NCBI GenBank assembly: GCA_004352715.1
Contig: SCFE01000100.1
Coordinates: 418,943 to 482,942 of the forward strand
Source: Hofstenia miamia
Taxonomy: Eukaryota; Xenacoelomorpha; Acoela
DNA: 64,000 nt
Direction of reading: 5' to 3'
A program made the translations under genes and the position numbers. Below the pieces are notes generated by a model that saw only the letters and a list, made by a program, of their open reading frames with translations, was not told where the DNA came from and did not search any database. Of this stretch, positions 21,716 to 33,538 are shown in pieces (position 1 is the stretch's first letter; every line of letters begins with the position of its first letter).

Positions 21716-23484
21716 GCTAAGATAATTATTGATATAAATCAATAATTTCTACGAAAAAATAAATATATTTTACTTTTTATCATCAAAAATAAAATATTTA
21801 AATATACTTATTGCCAATATATTTAAATAGAGTATATATATTTTTTTGCACTGCTGCTTACAACTCAGAGTTGGAGCCGGCCGGTTTTCGGTTATATATA
21901 TATATATATANNNNNNNNNNNNNNNNNNNNNNNNNNNNNNNNNNNNNNNNNNNNNNNNNNNNNNNNNNNNNNNNNNNNNNNNNNNNNNNNNNNNNNNNNN
22001 NNNNNNNNNNNNNNNNNNNNNNNNNNNNNNNNNNNNNNNNNNNNNNNNNNNNNNNNNNNNNNNNNNNNNNNNNNNTATATATAATATTATATATATATAT
22101 ATATATATATAGCTGTTTTAATATAGAACATTACACATGGCGATGCAAAGACTTGATATTGCAAATACACAAATTTCAAACTATTATAACTATATTTCTA
22201 GCAAAACACAATTTTAATATTTTCTATATACTGTATGTATGTATCAATTCTTTTTATAAATTTAATCAGCTTTTACTTTTCCGTGAATGTAATTTGGGAC
22301 CTTTTCAAGTTGTTTATTTAGTATATTTTTATGATAGTAAAATTTAATAAAGCTAGGCGAGTAGCATTATCAATAATTATGTTTAATATTGCGGTGGTAT
22401 TTGACCTCATTTAGCATTGAATAATTTATAAGTACACAATTACATATATTAAAATTTTTTTTCGCTAAAGCCTAACATAATTATTCCTTTAGTAGGCGGA
22501 GTCAATTGACATTAGTATTTGAATATATTTGCAACCGAAAATCTTTCAAATTTATTTTGTGCTTCCCCTCTAATATTAGAAAAATGCAAGCGTTCAAGTT
22601 GCTTGATTTGTATGAGGCCTCTCAAATTTCAAGTGTAAATTCTTCAGATTACACTTTCATTATTACTAAGTTCCATAAAAAACTGAAATCACATTACCTT
22701 TTCAAAAACAGTACAATTCAATTTATAGCAAAATATTGGGAGATTCCAAAAAAATTTAATTATCATTCTAATTGCAAATCTGTAGATTGCTGAAACTATA
22801 AACATTTTTTGAATTAGATTTCTATGGGAACTCCTATAAAATTAAGCAAAATATTACCTCTTTATAAGATAAAACAAGAATTTTTTTATCATTTTGGCCA
22901 GAAATTTTACCGGCTTTTTATGAAATTTAATAGCGGCTGTGCGCCGGTAAATTGCCTTCCCCGGCCGGCCGGTAGTCGGTTCCATCTCTTACAATTACAG
23001 AAATGAATGGCTAAGATATTTAGGCTAATTGAACAATGTCAGCTTATATATTATAAATTATAATAAAATTAAAATTGGATTATCTATGCTGTTGAGAAAA
23101 GTGACACACTGCAACTACTGATTGTATTATGCAACAATTATTCGTCAAAATTATGAATAACTTAACATTCAAATTACTATAAAAATGTCGATCAAGTAGT
23201 GAAGTCTAGGAAAAGGATATTTTGGTGGCCATTCATGATCATAGTGAAGTAGGGTTCTGCGGAATCACTCTTTTTATAGGATATACTCATAGGATGAAAT
23301 TAGGTTCATTTACTAATCTGAGAAATATCTTGAATTTCGCGCAAATGAAATTTGCTATGTTAATACATTAGTGAAACAATGAAATTATAAAATCTAGAAA
23401 AGCATTTACGATCAATCCCTGTCAAGAAGGTTTTGTCGTTGTGTGAGTTTTTTCAGACAACCAAGACAACGCAACACAAATAAA
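21716..23484. other. AT-rich non-coding DNA with (TA)n and GGCCGGCC islands
   Basis: Holds a (TA)n microsatellite on both sides of a 165-N gap (21893-22112). Two GC-rich islands stand out in the AT background: GCCGGCCGGTTTTCGGTT near 21877 and GGCCGGCCGGTAGTCGGTT near 22963, in direct orientation about 1.09 kb apart. They may be ends or subterminal repeats of an unknown DNA transposon. Frames here are short and unsupported. Confidence 0.45.
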
Positions 23485-25448
23485 ATGGAACAACGTTGTA
23501 GATTATTTGATGGAAACATTAAAATTATCAATTGACTAAACACCCATGACTTATCTAAATCATTCTACCCAAGTGTTTTTAGTATTAATGTCAATGGCAT
23601 AGTATCGAAATTTCTCGAATTTCAAAGTGTACTAAAAAGAAAATTTCTATGCTTTTGCATGTATTCAGGAAACGAAGTTACATGTAAATAAGAATACACC
23701 AAATGTGACACTAAATATTGAGAACTACTACCTTATAAGACTTGATCGCAAATTAGACAATTTCTTAGAAACAGGTGGGGGTGGCCTACTCATGTATGTC
23801 AGTAAGGACTGGTGCATTCATGTTCCTAAAACGATAAAAGAAGTGTCAACACCGGATATTAAAATGATCGTAGTAGTTTGCAGACCCAGGTTTTTACCTA
23901 AAAGGTATGTGTGTATAGTGGTTATTAATTTGTATCTACCACCAAGAAGAAAACATGAAAGCAATAAGATATTAAGATGCACAATGAGATTAATATCTAA
24001 GGTTTACCAAAATGCCTATATAATATTATTTGGTGATGCAAATCAAAAAACTTTACAAGTAATGGAAGATTTTTAGCTGACCAACATAGTGGATAAGCTT
24101 ACGTTTTTTCCCAATGAAAGCCAACTGAACGTAGCATATTTAACAGATAAAATGTATATTCAGTAGAAATGGAACCACCAATAGGAAGCCATATACCGTA
24201 TGGCAATTATTTTGAAACCTAAATTCTCTTCCTTTAACAAAGGAAGATATCCGTTTAAAGCCGAATACAACATCGAAAAGGTTAATATAACCAAAATTGA
24301 GACAATGACATGGATTGCGATGAACTTCTTAAAAGAGACAACAACATTGATAATCAAGTTGATTTAATTGAAAAGCAAATATTACAAATTTTAAAAATCA
24401 ACACTACTAATTATAAAGTCCGCAATAAAGGAATGCAATATATACAGGATACTTTCTTAAGATCTATGCTGGCTAATAAGAAGTCGTTATTAAAATATCA
24501 AAATAAGCATGAACTGAACGTTTTGCAAAGGAAAATTAACAAATATGTCAAAACTAAAAGACGACAAGAAATGGAAAAACCTACAGTCGATCAATTATAT
24601 ATTGAAATGAGAAGACGCACAAAACCAGCAATACCTAAGATACAAATAAACTCTTTTGAAGCACATGCGCTTAATATGGTTTTCACTTCATTTACCAAAT
24701 ATAAATCTCGCGACGATCAATTGTCCGAGTTTGGCAACCATGATGAAGATGTACCAATAATTACAGAAATAATGGTGGAAAACACTTTTAGAAAGATAAG
24801 ACCAAAAACATCACCGGGAAAAAGTTTATTACCAGCCTGGATTTTTAAAACATTTGCAAAAGAGATGGCTAAACCCTATCGATATTTATACCAAAAAATG
24901 TCTACATGAGTTTTATTACCCAAAAAGATGGAAATCAGCAGCAGTAATACCCATATCTAAAATACCAAATCCAGGTAAAAATAACTATAAACACTTTAGA
25001 CCAATAACAATAACACCCATTACAGACAGATGTCTGGACTCTATATTGGCAGCTTTCTATACTAGTAAATTTAATCATTCTTTAGATTCAAACCAATTTG
25101 ATTACAAAAAAGATAGATCAACAACAGATGCATTATTGTATTTAATGGACAAAATAACGACAACACTGAACTTTAAGCAAACGGCTATAGTAAAGATTGC
25201 CTTTCTAGATTACAGTAGTGCTTATAACACAGTATTGCAAAACAAAATCGTAAATAGAATAAATCTACAATCACCATGGATGGCAAATTTTATCAGTAAC
25301 TATCTTTCTAATTTTAATCAGTGTGTTCAATTCGAAAAATTAACATACTCTGAAAATATTACTCCATCCGTTGGATTGCCGCAAGGTAGACCAATGTCAG
25401 GTGCGCTGTTACACACCTAACTGATGAAATATGTACAAAGAAACTAAC
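23485..25448 (+). pseudogene. LINE ORF2: endonuclease and first part of RT
   Basis: Non-LTR retrotransposon. The endonuclease part (about 23560-24210) shows SINVNGIVSK, a QETKL motif in a shifted frame, ETGGGGLLMYVSKDW, VVINLYLPP, a GDANQ where GDFN is usual, and PPIGS-HIP near the end, as in AP-type nucleases of LINEs. RT follows at 24310-25420: LDYSSAYNTV, QFDYKKDRSTTDALL and VGLPQGRPMSGALL, the standard LINE RT blocks 2a, A and B. Stops and two frameshifts make it inactive. It is cut at 25448 by element B2 and continues at 28167. The ATG at 23485 is only a plausible start. Confidence 0.85.
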
Positions 25449-25950
25449 TTACTGTGGCATAATCCATCAGATAATCATGTGTGGTCAAAATAAGAGGAAA
25501 AATGGATGTAACTAAGACTAAAGTATTATAATGATTAATATGTAAACACATGATTATGATTGATTATTTGATTTGTAAATTGTTTTATGCAGTTTATATT
25601 TAAATTATGCTTGACAGTATTTGGCAAAAACAAAGATGGCCAAACAGCGTACTCTAATTAACGCTGACGTTGCGTAATTAATAGCAAAACTGAATTACGA
25701 GGGAAAATTGTAAACAAGAGTCGATCAAACAGGTACTAGTCGAGTATTTGATTATTTACTACAAAGTGCTATAAATATGTTACAAATGTTGAGATTATTG
25801 ATGAACGAATTTAGTTTGGATTTACTTCTTCTCTTGTCAGGTTATTTCATAATTTATGGAAAGCTAAACGTTTAAGTACTAGAGGTAATTGTACAGTGGT
25901 TCCCACATCCGTTTAAAGGAATGCTGGAGCAGCCTCACAAACAGCTATTN

Positions 25951-26438
25951 AGAGAAAAACCCCTATGCCTAACCTAAGTGCACTTTCGTGATCTAGCACA
26001 GAGACCCTTGAATCGATCCCTGTGATGGATCCAGACCACTACTAAACACCACTTGATTAGCTCGACATTGTATTAAATAATCAAACCATTAATAAGATGA
26101 AATAATAAGAATTCTAAGTAAAATTCTTTATCAACTCTTACAATAGTTTTAATTGTATTTATAGTAATTTGAAGAGAAGTACCTGTTGATTCAAATTTAA
26201 ACATCTGCCAAGATGGCAGATAAAAATAATGTAAGCGACAATTTGTCGAAAATGTTTTTATTGACAGATACAATAATCTCTTTTTTGACACATGTTATTT
26301 TCTTGGTTGCAATATACAAATCAAACTGAAATAATCACACTTGATTTAATCATAATATTTTTTAATCACTTCTTTTCAATCTTAGTATCTTCTGCGACGT
26401 TTGCAGCTTATTTCTGTTTTATTTTGGATGATGCTACA
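25951..26438 (-). mobile_element. Half of a minus-oriented B LTR
   Basis: Runs from a single N to GGATGATGCTACA and matches the right-hand part of the B LTR at 61263-62415, including the conserved block around TGGATCCAGACCACTACT. It abuts the gag fragment at 26439, so it was probably a solo LTR inserted in gag; its left end and target duplication are lost at the N. Confidence 0.75.
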
Positions 26439-26696
26439 TCAACAATACTATAGTGATGAAAGCTTCAAAAGTCAATATCAAATGTTACTAAATGGAACAA
26501 AAATGAAAAATAGAGATGACTTAAGGAACTACATGTCACAAGTAGAGAGGTTACTCAAATTGAGCTCAAGAGAAAACACATATTCGAAGTATGACCTATT
26601 CTTGCACATCTGCAAAGGACTACCAGAGTCAATACGTCAACAATTCCAAATTAAATGCGACGCAGAAGATTCATTAGACAAGATGATCAGAAAATG
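26439..26696 (+). pseudogene. gag: Gag capsid fragment (B2)
   Basis: About 85 codons reading SQYQMLLNGTKMKNRDDLR, YMSQVERLLKLSS, YDLFLHICKGLPESIRQQF and CDAEDSLDKMIRK. They align with the A1 Gag block QQYKIILCDLSFKKGDD ... YITQVNRIFCLSK ... LFSYICWGFPSTIRGSL ... EDDLNSIIKK. This shows the capsid domain is shared by groups A and B, with B more acidic and A-rich. It ends at a TGA. Gag N-terminus and any zinc knuckle are absent. Confidence 0.82.
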
Positions 26697-28166
26697 ACTC
26701 CTGATACAAATAGCAATGGAAAATAATGCAAGAATTAATGAAAAATAAGTGGTAACAAAATAGGTAATGAACAATACAATACCTATAGTGAACAAAACAA
26801 TAGGGAAATCACCAAATAAAAAGTCAGGAGAGGAATTGATTGTGACATAATCCATCAGATAATCATGTGTGGTCAAAATAAGAGGAAAAATGGATGTAAC
26901 TAAGACTAAAGTATTATAATGATTAATATGTAAACACATGATTATGATTGATTATTTGATTTGTAAATTGTTTTATGCAGTTTATATTTAAATTATGTTC
27001 AACAGTATTTGGGGAAAAAAATGGCCAAACAGTGTACTCTAATTAATGCTGACGTTGAACAATTAATAGCAGAACTGAATTACGAGGGAAAATTGTAAAC
27101 AAGAGTCGATCAAACAGGTACTAGTTGAGTATTTGTTTATTTACTACAAAGTGCTATAAATATGTTACAAATGTTGAGATTATTGATGAATGAATTTAGT
27201 TTGGATTTACTTCTTCTCTTGTTAGGTTATTTCATAATTTATGGAAAGCTAAACGTTGAAGTACTAGAGGTAATTGTACAGTGGTTCCCACATCCATTTA
27301 AAGGAATGCTGGAGCAGCCTCACGAACAGCTATTCAATGGCGGTGAGGGCGATTGCTGTAATTTCCTTACAGTGCTTTTAGGTTACGAATAGGTATAGGG
27401 GTTTTTCTCTGTTATAGCTTTCCTACTCTTCATTGCTTGACAATTATTATGATTTTAGTTACTTTGCTCTTCACAGCTATTATCTTATTGCTGAATCCTA
27501 TTTATTTATGGTTTTACCTTATAGTTGGTTATTCAGTTAGCTCATGTTTTTACCTTATAGTTATTATTACTTTGGTATTCGATTTAAGTTGCTCATTGTT
27601 TTATCTCATAGACCTCTGGCCGACTTATGCATTTGCTTTCTTGCCGACGGCATTGATTGTTTACATGTACGAAGGGCTAGCATGTATTATTATATCTGTA
27701 GGGCTATTATATGTAAGGCTCGATAACAAGCTAAAGCATCGCGGTTGCTGTATTTGATTATCTTTACATATGCATAATAACAAAAACAATCAATGCACTA
27801 AATTACTAAGCAGTCACGAGTTCCCAATCACTGAGTTCCCTATTTACACACCAATTCCATCAATGGTTTTCCTGGCAAAGTTCAAGTGCAAGCTGTAGTT
27901 GTAACTGATCGATATGCATCTGGAATCGCATGGCAGTTCTTCGGGTGTCAATCCTGTCTTACATTTATCACTCTTTATCTAAACGAGTTGTTGTGAGTTA
28001 TACATTTAGAAAAGCTAATGTTTATTAATTTAAGTTAATCGAACAAACACTTAATTGGAAAGAGAGAATTAGGAGCTTGTCAAGCTTACTTGTCGTATTA
28101 ACTATGAAAAGTAATAAATTACTCTGAGATAAATACAAAAAGTGCATTGGCAGGATTCTACATTAC

Positions 28167-28907
28167 CCTGCAACATCAGAAATAATTAAATAACCGGATG
28201 ATACATGTATAACTGGAGATATTCTAATATCGACTAGTGAAATGGATGCATATAGTATTGAGAAAAATGTTATTGATATCATACAAATGTCAAAAACAAA
28301 CAACCTAATAATTAATGAAGCAAAATCAATGGTTCTGGTTTGTAGGCATCCTACTATCAAGAACTCAATTAACTGCGATGGCCTTGAAATTTATGGAACA
28401 ACCTTAGTAAAATATCTGAGTATTAAAATAAATAAGGATTTGAACTGAAATGATCAAGTGGATAATCTTGTTTGTAAGGAATTTCTTTCCATTTTATCAA
28501 CTTCTTTCTTTATTGAATTCATAACAACCCATAAACAATGGATGATTTTTAAAACATACATTAAGCCAATATATACATACGCTTCTGTGGTGTGGGTATC
28601 AGGAATTTCGGAAAATAGTATAAAATCCTTACTAAAACCGCTCAAATTGTTTTCCAAACTGTCAAACATTAGTAAAAACCAGCTTATTGATAGCATTAAT
28701 AGTACTTTCAACAAAACATTTAAACAATACGCTTGGAAGATTCATAATGATAATGATCATCCCATGCATGAAAGAATGAAATTCTTTAAACATAATACTC
28801 GAACTAAAGTTATTCTAGATATGAAAAGAGATGTACAACGGAGCAAAACCTTTCTACCAGCAGCACTTAAGTATATTAATAATGGAACTCTTTCCCGGTT
28901 CCTATAG
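28167..28907 (+). pseudogene. LINE ORF2 continued: YADD region and C-terminus
   Basis: Resumes the LINE interrupted at 25448. The YADD box is damaged: a stop and PDDTCITGDI stand where YADDT is expected. Then come NNLIINEAKSMVLVC and the KYLSI block typical of LINE RT thumb, followed at 28458-28907 by a C-terminal part (FKTYIKPIYTYASVVW, LPAALKYINN). A stop at 28447 breaks the frame. If the B2 insert and one TTAC are ignored, the RT frame continues across the junction. Confidence 0.85.
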
Positions 28908-29594
28908 TAATGTTTCCATTGAAATTTTCCAACTTTCCTTTTTACATGATACTTTGTGTTGTGTACAGGAAGTAAAGCGTGGATACATTACATTACTTAT
29001 ATTACTTAATGGAAGTCTTCTGATATTATATAAAAAAATCAACTGCCAAATATTTAAGCTCTAACTTATTTTATCTCAAGGTGGTTTGAATTATGCTATT
29101 CTATCTTTTTTATTAATCCCCGAGATGATATCTAAATTATGTGGAATTTGAATTTTTGTGATTATATTTCATTGAAACAAGAACTTGAAATTATGAGTTG
29201 TGAAAAATCCATTGGATGTTTGAATTTTATCATTTTTCCAAAGAACCGTCAAATGTTAATGTGCCAAGAAATGATTGAATAGTTGAACATCCAATACAAA
29301 GATAATTGATTTAGAACAATTTTGTTAAAGGGGTGAAAGTTTATTAAAAGCGTGCTTTTGTTTAATAGTTGTTAACTTTTACCCATTAATTATTTAATTT
29401 TGAATATATAGTCTGATTACATCTAAAATTCATGATTTTTGTAATTATCAATAGGTCCTTAGAAAAAACGAAATTATTCAATAATATTTGAAAATTACAA
29501 AAATTAAAATTGGATTGGCGCAGAACATTTTTTTATCAAACATTTAAAATTTGAGAGCCAGTAAAACTATAAAATAGACTATACCTAACATTAG

Positions 29595-29633
<39 letters not shown>

Positions 29634-29637
29634 GTGC
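28908..29637. other. AT-rich non-coding stretch with (AT)n
   Basis: Probably the 3' untranslated part of the LINE, then unassigned DNA. A (TA)n run is at about 29599-29628. No gene is supported. Confidence 0.5.
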
Positions 29638-30477
29638 AACAAGATTATAAATGTTCAAGATGGTGAACAGGAAAAGGATACTATCAACAAACAACAAATG
29701 CAAGATCATGGTAAAAAAAACTTGCAAACATTGAAAACAAGATTTTATAAATTGTTAAAGAATCCAATGCTCAATTATGTAGTGTTCAGTCAATTCATAA
29801 TTTCTATAGAAATTTACAAGACAATTACCAAAAGAATATTCAATTATTTGAAAGAACTGAAAGTGGAAAAACATTTGCTGAAAATTATGAATGTGGTTTT
29901 ACAAAGGTTCATGCAATATCACAATTCTCTCAACAAATATGCTTATTTGGTTTGATAAAAACTTTGGAAACTACTGGAGTTGCTTATAAAAAATCAATTT
30001 TTTAAAACTGAAAGCCATGAACAAGCTTTAAATTTTCCTACATATGGTGATGAAGGTTTTGACAAAATTTCAATAGAAAATGGTTATATTTATGTTAGAA
30101 ATGCACATAGTTACATTTCACTTTCAGGAATTTGTATCTTATCAAAAAATCATTATAATACTTTACATTTAAAAAATGATGTATACTATACAATAATTAA
30201 TACCTTTGTACATTTAGACGTAAAAATATCTTTAGAACTTCTAAGATTTTGTCTAGCAACTTGACTTTATTTACTTTCCAAAAGAAGTATGGCCTCCAAA
30301 AACAATAAGATTTGCAGTAGTTTGTGAAAAATCAAAAGATGTTTATGTCCAAATTACTAAATTTGGTGTATTGTCTGTACACAATTTAGTAATAGAAGAA
30401 ACATTTGTTTCCTTAAATAATATATATTTTGACACCACTGATTTGTTTTGGAATGACTTTGAATAAATAGTAGTACT
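29638..30477 (+). pseudogene. Fibre-like ORF, frameshifted second copy
   Basis: The first third reads in two frames as a Lys/Asn/Gln-rich helical region (HNFYRNLQDNYQKNIQLF) likely to be coiled coil. The middle (29980-30264) has GYIYVRNAHSYISLSGICIL. From 30179 it matches the 19.13-19.36 kb fragment (VYYTIINTFVH, then LSSNLTLFT) with at least two frameshifts, and extends past the point where that copy hits a gap. A helical stalk followed by a beta-rich head would suit a trimeric fibre, but this is inference. It ends just before the A2 5' LTR. Confidence 0.45.
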
Positions 30478-30851
30478 GACAACAGTGATATTATTGTAGA
30501 GTCACTCAGAGCACCCTTTTTAATTTTTAATTCAATTATTTCACACTCTAATCAATTAGTGCTAATTTTGCATTCTATTTTAGTAATTTGTCTATTTTTT
30601 AGTGTAGTTTTATGATAAAATTAATTGTTGTTCTCTCAAATTATAGAGACGTGTGATCACTCACTTAAGTTGTGAAGGAATTCATGTGACAACTTTGTAA
30701 ACAGATTACTGGTAATTATTTACTGATTTTTGTATAAGAGTAGGGAAGACATTGTAGCCAAGCCCAATATCAGTTTTGTCTTGCTTGGACATTGTTACTT
30801 TTTTCTTTCTTATTAAATTACTAACTGTTTTAGGTGTTGTGGATTTTATAA

Positions 30852-32622
30852 TGTAGCATAATCCAAAGAATAATGCTGCTAATAAAGGAAGAAGATCAGA
30901 TTATTAGTAGAAACTAAGATCGAATTATGATTGTTAATTAGAAAAACAATTTAAGTTTAATTATCAGATTATCTTTGTAAATGCAACCAAGTAATAACAT
31001 AGCAAATTAGTACTTGTCGTCGAATTTTGACCAAACAAAGGGGGCGAATTTGCTTCCATTATTTTTAGCAGCATAGGTCACTCCCCTGAACGAGAGTGTC
31101 CGCTCTTTGTATAAGTAATTCTGCCTCAGCTTCTTCCCACTTATCATGGCGTATTCTGCTTGTTTCAACATCTTTAGTACTGCCTCGCGTTCTGTTGTGA
31201 TGGTGTTCGCGTATTTCAAGAACCTAGACTCTCTGATGTTTTACGCTATTGGTGTTAGTTGTGGCAACTCATTCATTTTCTGAGAGAAAATTTCAAAATA
31301 TTTTTTATATAGACTGATTCCTTTTAATGCTATTAAAAGTGTCATCTGAGCATCTGCTTTGCATGTGTGTGCTAAATCTGCTCGCATCTGCGTATTTGGG
31401 TAGAAAAATGTGAATACCTTCTGTAGGCTGTGCATGTTTGCCACATCCTTATAGAAGAAGCTAATATTCTCTATTACTTCCTGTTCNAGAATAATGCTGC
31501 TAATAAAGGAAGAAGATCAGATTATTAGTAGAAACTAAGATCGAATTATGATTGTTAATTAGAAAAACAATTTAAGTTTAATTATCAGATTATCTTTGTA
31601 AATGCAACCAAGTAATAACATAGCAAATTAGTACTTGTCGTCGAATTTTGACCAAACAAAGGGGGCGAATTTGCTTCCATTATTTTTAGCCATTTTGGCA
31701 GATGAACTAAATTTGAATTTCAAACAACAGGTACTTTTTGAATTCAACTATAAATAAAGCGTAAATCAATTTGGAAATTTTTGAAGTAAATTCTTCAAAA
31801 ATCTTATCTTTAGATTTTATATCAGTTTGCTTATTTATACAGAATGTCAAGCTAAACGGTAAATGCAGTAGTAGTGGTTTGGGAACACATTGGGAGCGAC
31901 TTGAGGGTCCCTGATTCAAACCATGAACCTGCATTTATGTTAGGTGTATGTATGGAGTTTTTCTCCATTTAGCTGGCTATCAATTCGATTGTTTACATGT
32001 AATCAATAATTAACATCAGTGAAGAAAGGGCTGAATAGCCTACTGTAGGTTATACATATTTTATCTTATAGACTTAGGTGACCTATAATAGACCAATAAA
32101 AGACCGAGCATGTATTATTTTATTTAAATGTAATGTAGGAAGCTGCAAGTTATTATGTAACTTATTTTAATTAACTAATCAAAGCCAATAGTTTTCGGTA
32201 ATGGCTAAAGTAATAATTATTAAGCAGCTAGTGACATTGCAAGGTTGTGAAGTGACATAGATACACAATACAAATTGAGTTTAAGTCAGTTACAATTGAC
32301 ATTGAGAACTACACCGAGCTAGGATAGGGAACACATAAGAACTTCATTGAGCTGAGGTTGGGAGTTACCTACTTCAACAATGGAAACACAAATGAGGTGA
32401 TGCAGAGATCAGAGTCGGCCAGATGCCAACTATACATCAATCACGGAGAAAGGCTGTGATTGCGGAGTACCTAAACAGTATTCGGTTATTCCAGTTAAAT
32501 GAAGGTTAACAGAAATACATTCAACAAATAGCTAATATGCGTACATCCCTACCTGTGTAGAATAGGGAACAATAATTTAAAGAATCATTTAACCTACATC
32601 AATGCTTATAGCAGATGCTACA
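30852..32622 (+). mobile_element. Nested group-B LTR with ATAA target duplication
   Basis: TGTAGCATAATCC to GCAGATGCTACA, flanked by ATAA (30848-30851 and 32623-32626). The uninterrupted A LTR at about 54105 reads CTTATAATAATTAATTTTG, confirming the insertion point. Its apparent 1.77 kb is inflated: 30867-31069 and 31488-31690 are identical, and 31070-31486 is a minus-strand ORF3 tail ending at a single N. The plain LTR is probably about 1.15 kb, like 40803-41963. Confidence 0.88.
31070..31444 (-). pseudogene. ORF3 C-terminal fragment, minus strand
   Basis: On the minus strand 31444-31241 reads VFTFFYPNTQMRADLAHTC, then ADAQMTLLIALKGISLYKKY and FSQKMNEL, the most conserved ORF3 block. A stop follows, then KYANTITTEREAVLKMLKQ, which matches KYADTITTEKEAVLKF near the end of B4 ORF3. 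It lies in opposite orientation to the LTR around it and ends at a single N, so it may be misplaced by assembly. Function unknown. Confidence 0.7.
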
Positions 32623-33169
32623 ATAATAATTAATTTTGTGTAAGATCCGGTGATAATTTGGGAGTTACTCCACTGTGCCTAGGGTGATAACCTGCCCTTT
32701 GACAGTTGGCAGCCCATATTGTGGTTGCTTTAAGGCTAAGTATACATGTAGGGAATAACAACTTCCACTTTGATCATTTTCATACATGCACTTAACATCA
32801 CACTATGCAAATATAATATGCTGTCAGCCAATGAGAATGCATGGTAAATACATGCCATTATTATATTTATTTACATGAGCTGAGATAACAAGAACTATGA
32901 GCTAAATTGTTTATTTGAGCTATAAATTAATACTTGAGACACACAATCAGCACCTTGGCAAGTCAGGATGGCTTTCTTGATGTGGCTTTGGCAATGATGA
33001 CGTGTGAATTGGTCACTATATGGAATGTTTTCTCAGTTATTGGTTTCAGTTTTTCTTTTCCAGTTAGAACATGGGTTGCTCTCTGTGATGGCCATCTTTG
33101 CAAACTTCCGAAGAACCTAAGAGTTACCCAGTGCTGCTTGAGTCGTGAGAGCACCACTGTGATTCTACA

Positions 33170-33187
33170 TGGTGACCCTGACGTGAT
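33170..33187 (+). promoter_or_regulatory. Primer binding site, tRNA-Trp type (A2)
   Basis: TGGTGACCCTGACGTGAT directly after the LTR, identical to the A1 site at 8948-8965. The leader 33188-33538 that follows has no gene; it is the empty-site reference for the A1 inverted-repeat insertion. Confidence 0.87.
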
Positions 33188-33538
33188 ACAGAACTGTTTT
33201 ACCATATTCAGTTTTGTTTTTTCCATTTGGTGTCAGTCAGCCTGGATGGATTTCCCCTGACTGCACATCTATTTCACTGCCAATCAATGCATAACACTAC
33301 CGCTTATGTTATTTTCACTTTGCAATTCTGTGGCCTGAAGCTGTTACCAAAACCTAGTTGTTTTTACTTGTTCTTGGTTGTTACATTGTTGTTGTCTCAT
33401 TGTTCTAGTAATTGGAATGATTACTGTACCCTACACTTTGCTGCTTACTGTCAGCTGTTATTTGTTTCTCCTAATCAGTTGGATGTTTTCTCCCAAGTTG
33501 TTGGAATTGTTTTTCTGAATTCTTTTTACTTTTTCTGA

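Larger units (their letters stand above)
25453..28162 (+). mobile_element. B2: group-B element inserted in the LINE (TTAC duplication)
   Basis: TTAC precedes (25449-25452) and follows (28163-28166) the unit. It starts TGTGGCATAATCC and ends GGATTCTACA. The 5' LTR (25453 on) and 3' LTR (26841-28162, about 1.32 kb) can be aligned over their first 497 bp with about 4 per cent difference by eye, so the insertion is not recent. The 5' LTR breaks off at a single N (25950), after which a half LTR in opposite orientation and a gag fragment appear. Internal sequence is therefore mostly missing, probably from assembly collapse. Confidence 0.9.
30495..33169 (+). mobile_element. A2 5' LTR, split by a nested B LTR
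   Basis: Starts TGTAGAGTCACTC (30495) and ends GTGATTCTACA (33169). After removal of the nested unit (30852-32622 plus one ATAA) it is about 900 bp, close to the 935-bp 3' LTR at 53761-54695, with which it aligns throughout. The 3' LTR has an extra segment near 54550. Flanks (TTAT on the left of this LTR, TGGT on the right of the 3' LTR) do not match, so no target duplication is visible for A2. Confidence 0.9.

Noticed and set aside
27437-27757. A 106-codon very hydrophobic frame, membrane-protein-like
   Set aside because: It lies wholly in the B2 3' LTR, in a T-rich stretch with a partly repeated GTTTTACCTTATAGTT unit. No relative exists in the other B LTRs, so the hydrophobicity is a by-product of T-rich codons.
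32934-33260. Frames on both strands at the end of the A2 5' LTR
   Set aside because: They cross the LTR end and primer site; the region is LTR and leader.
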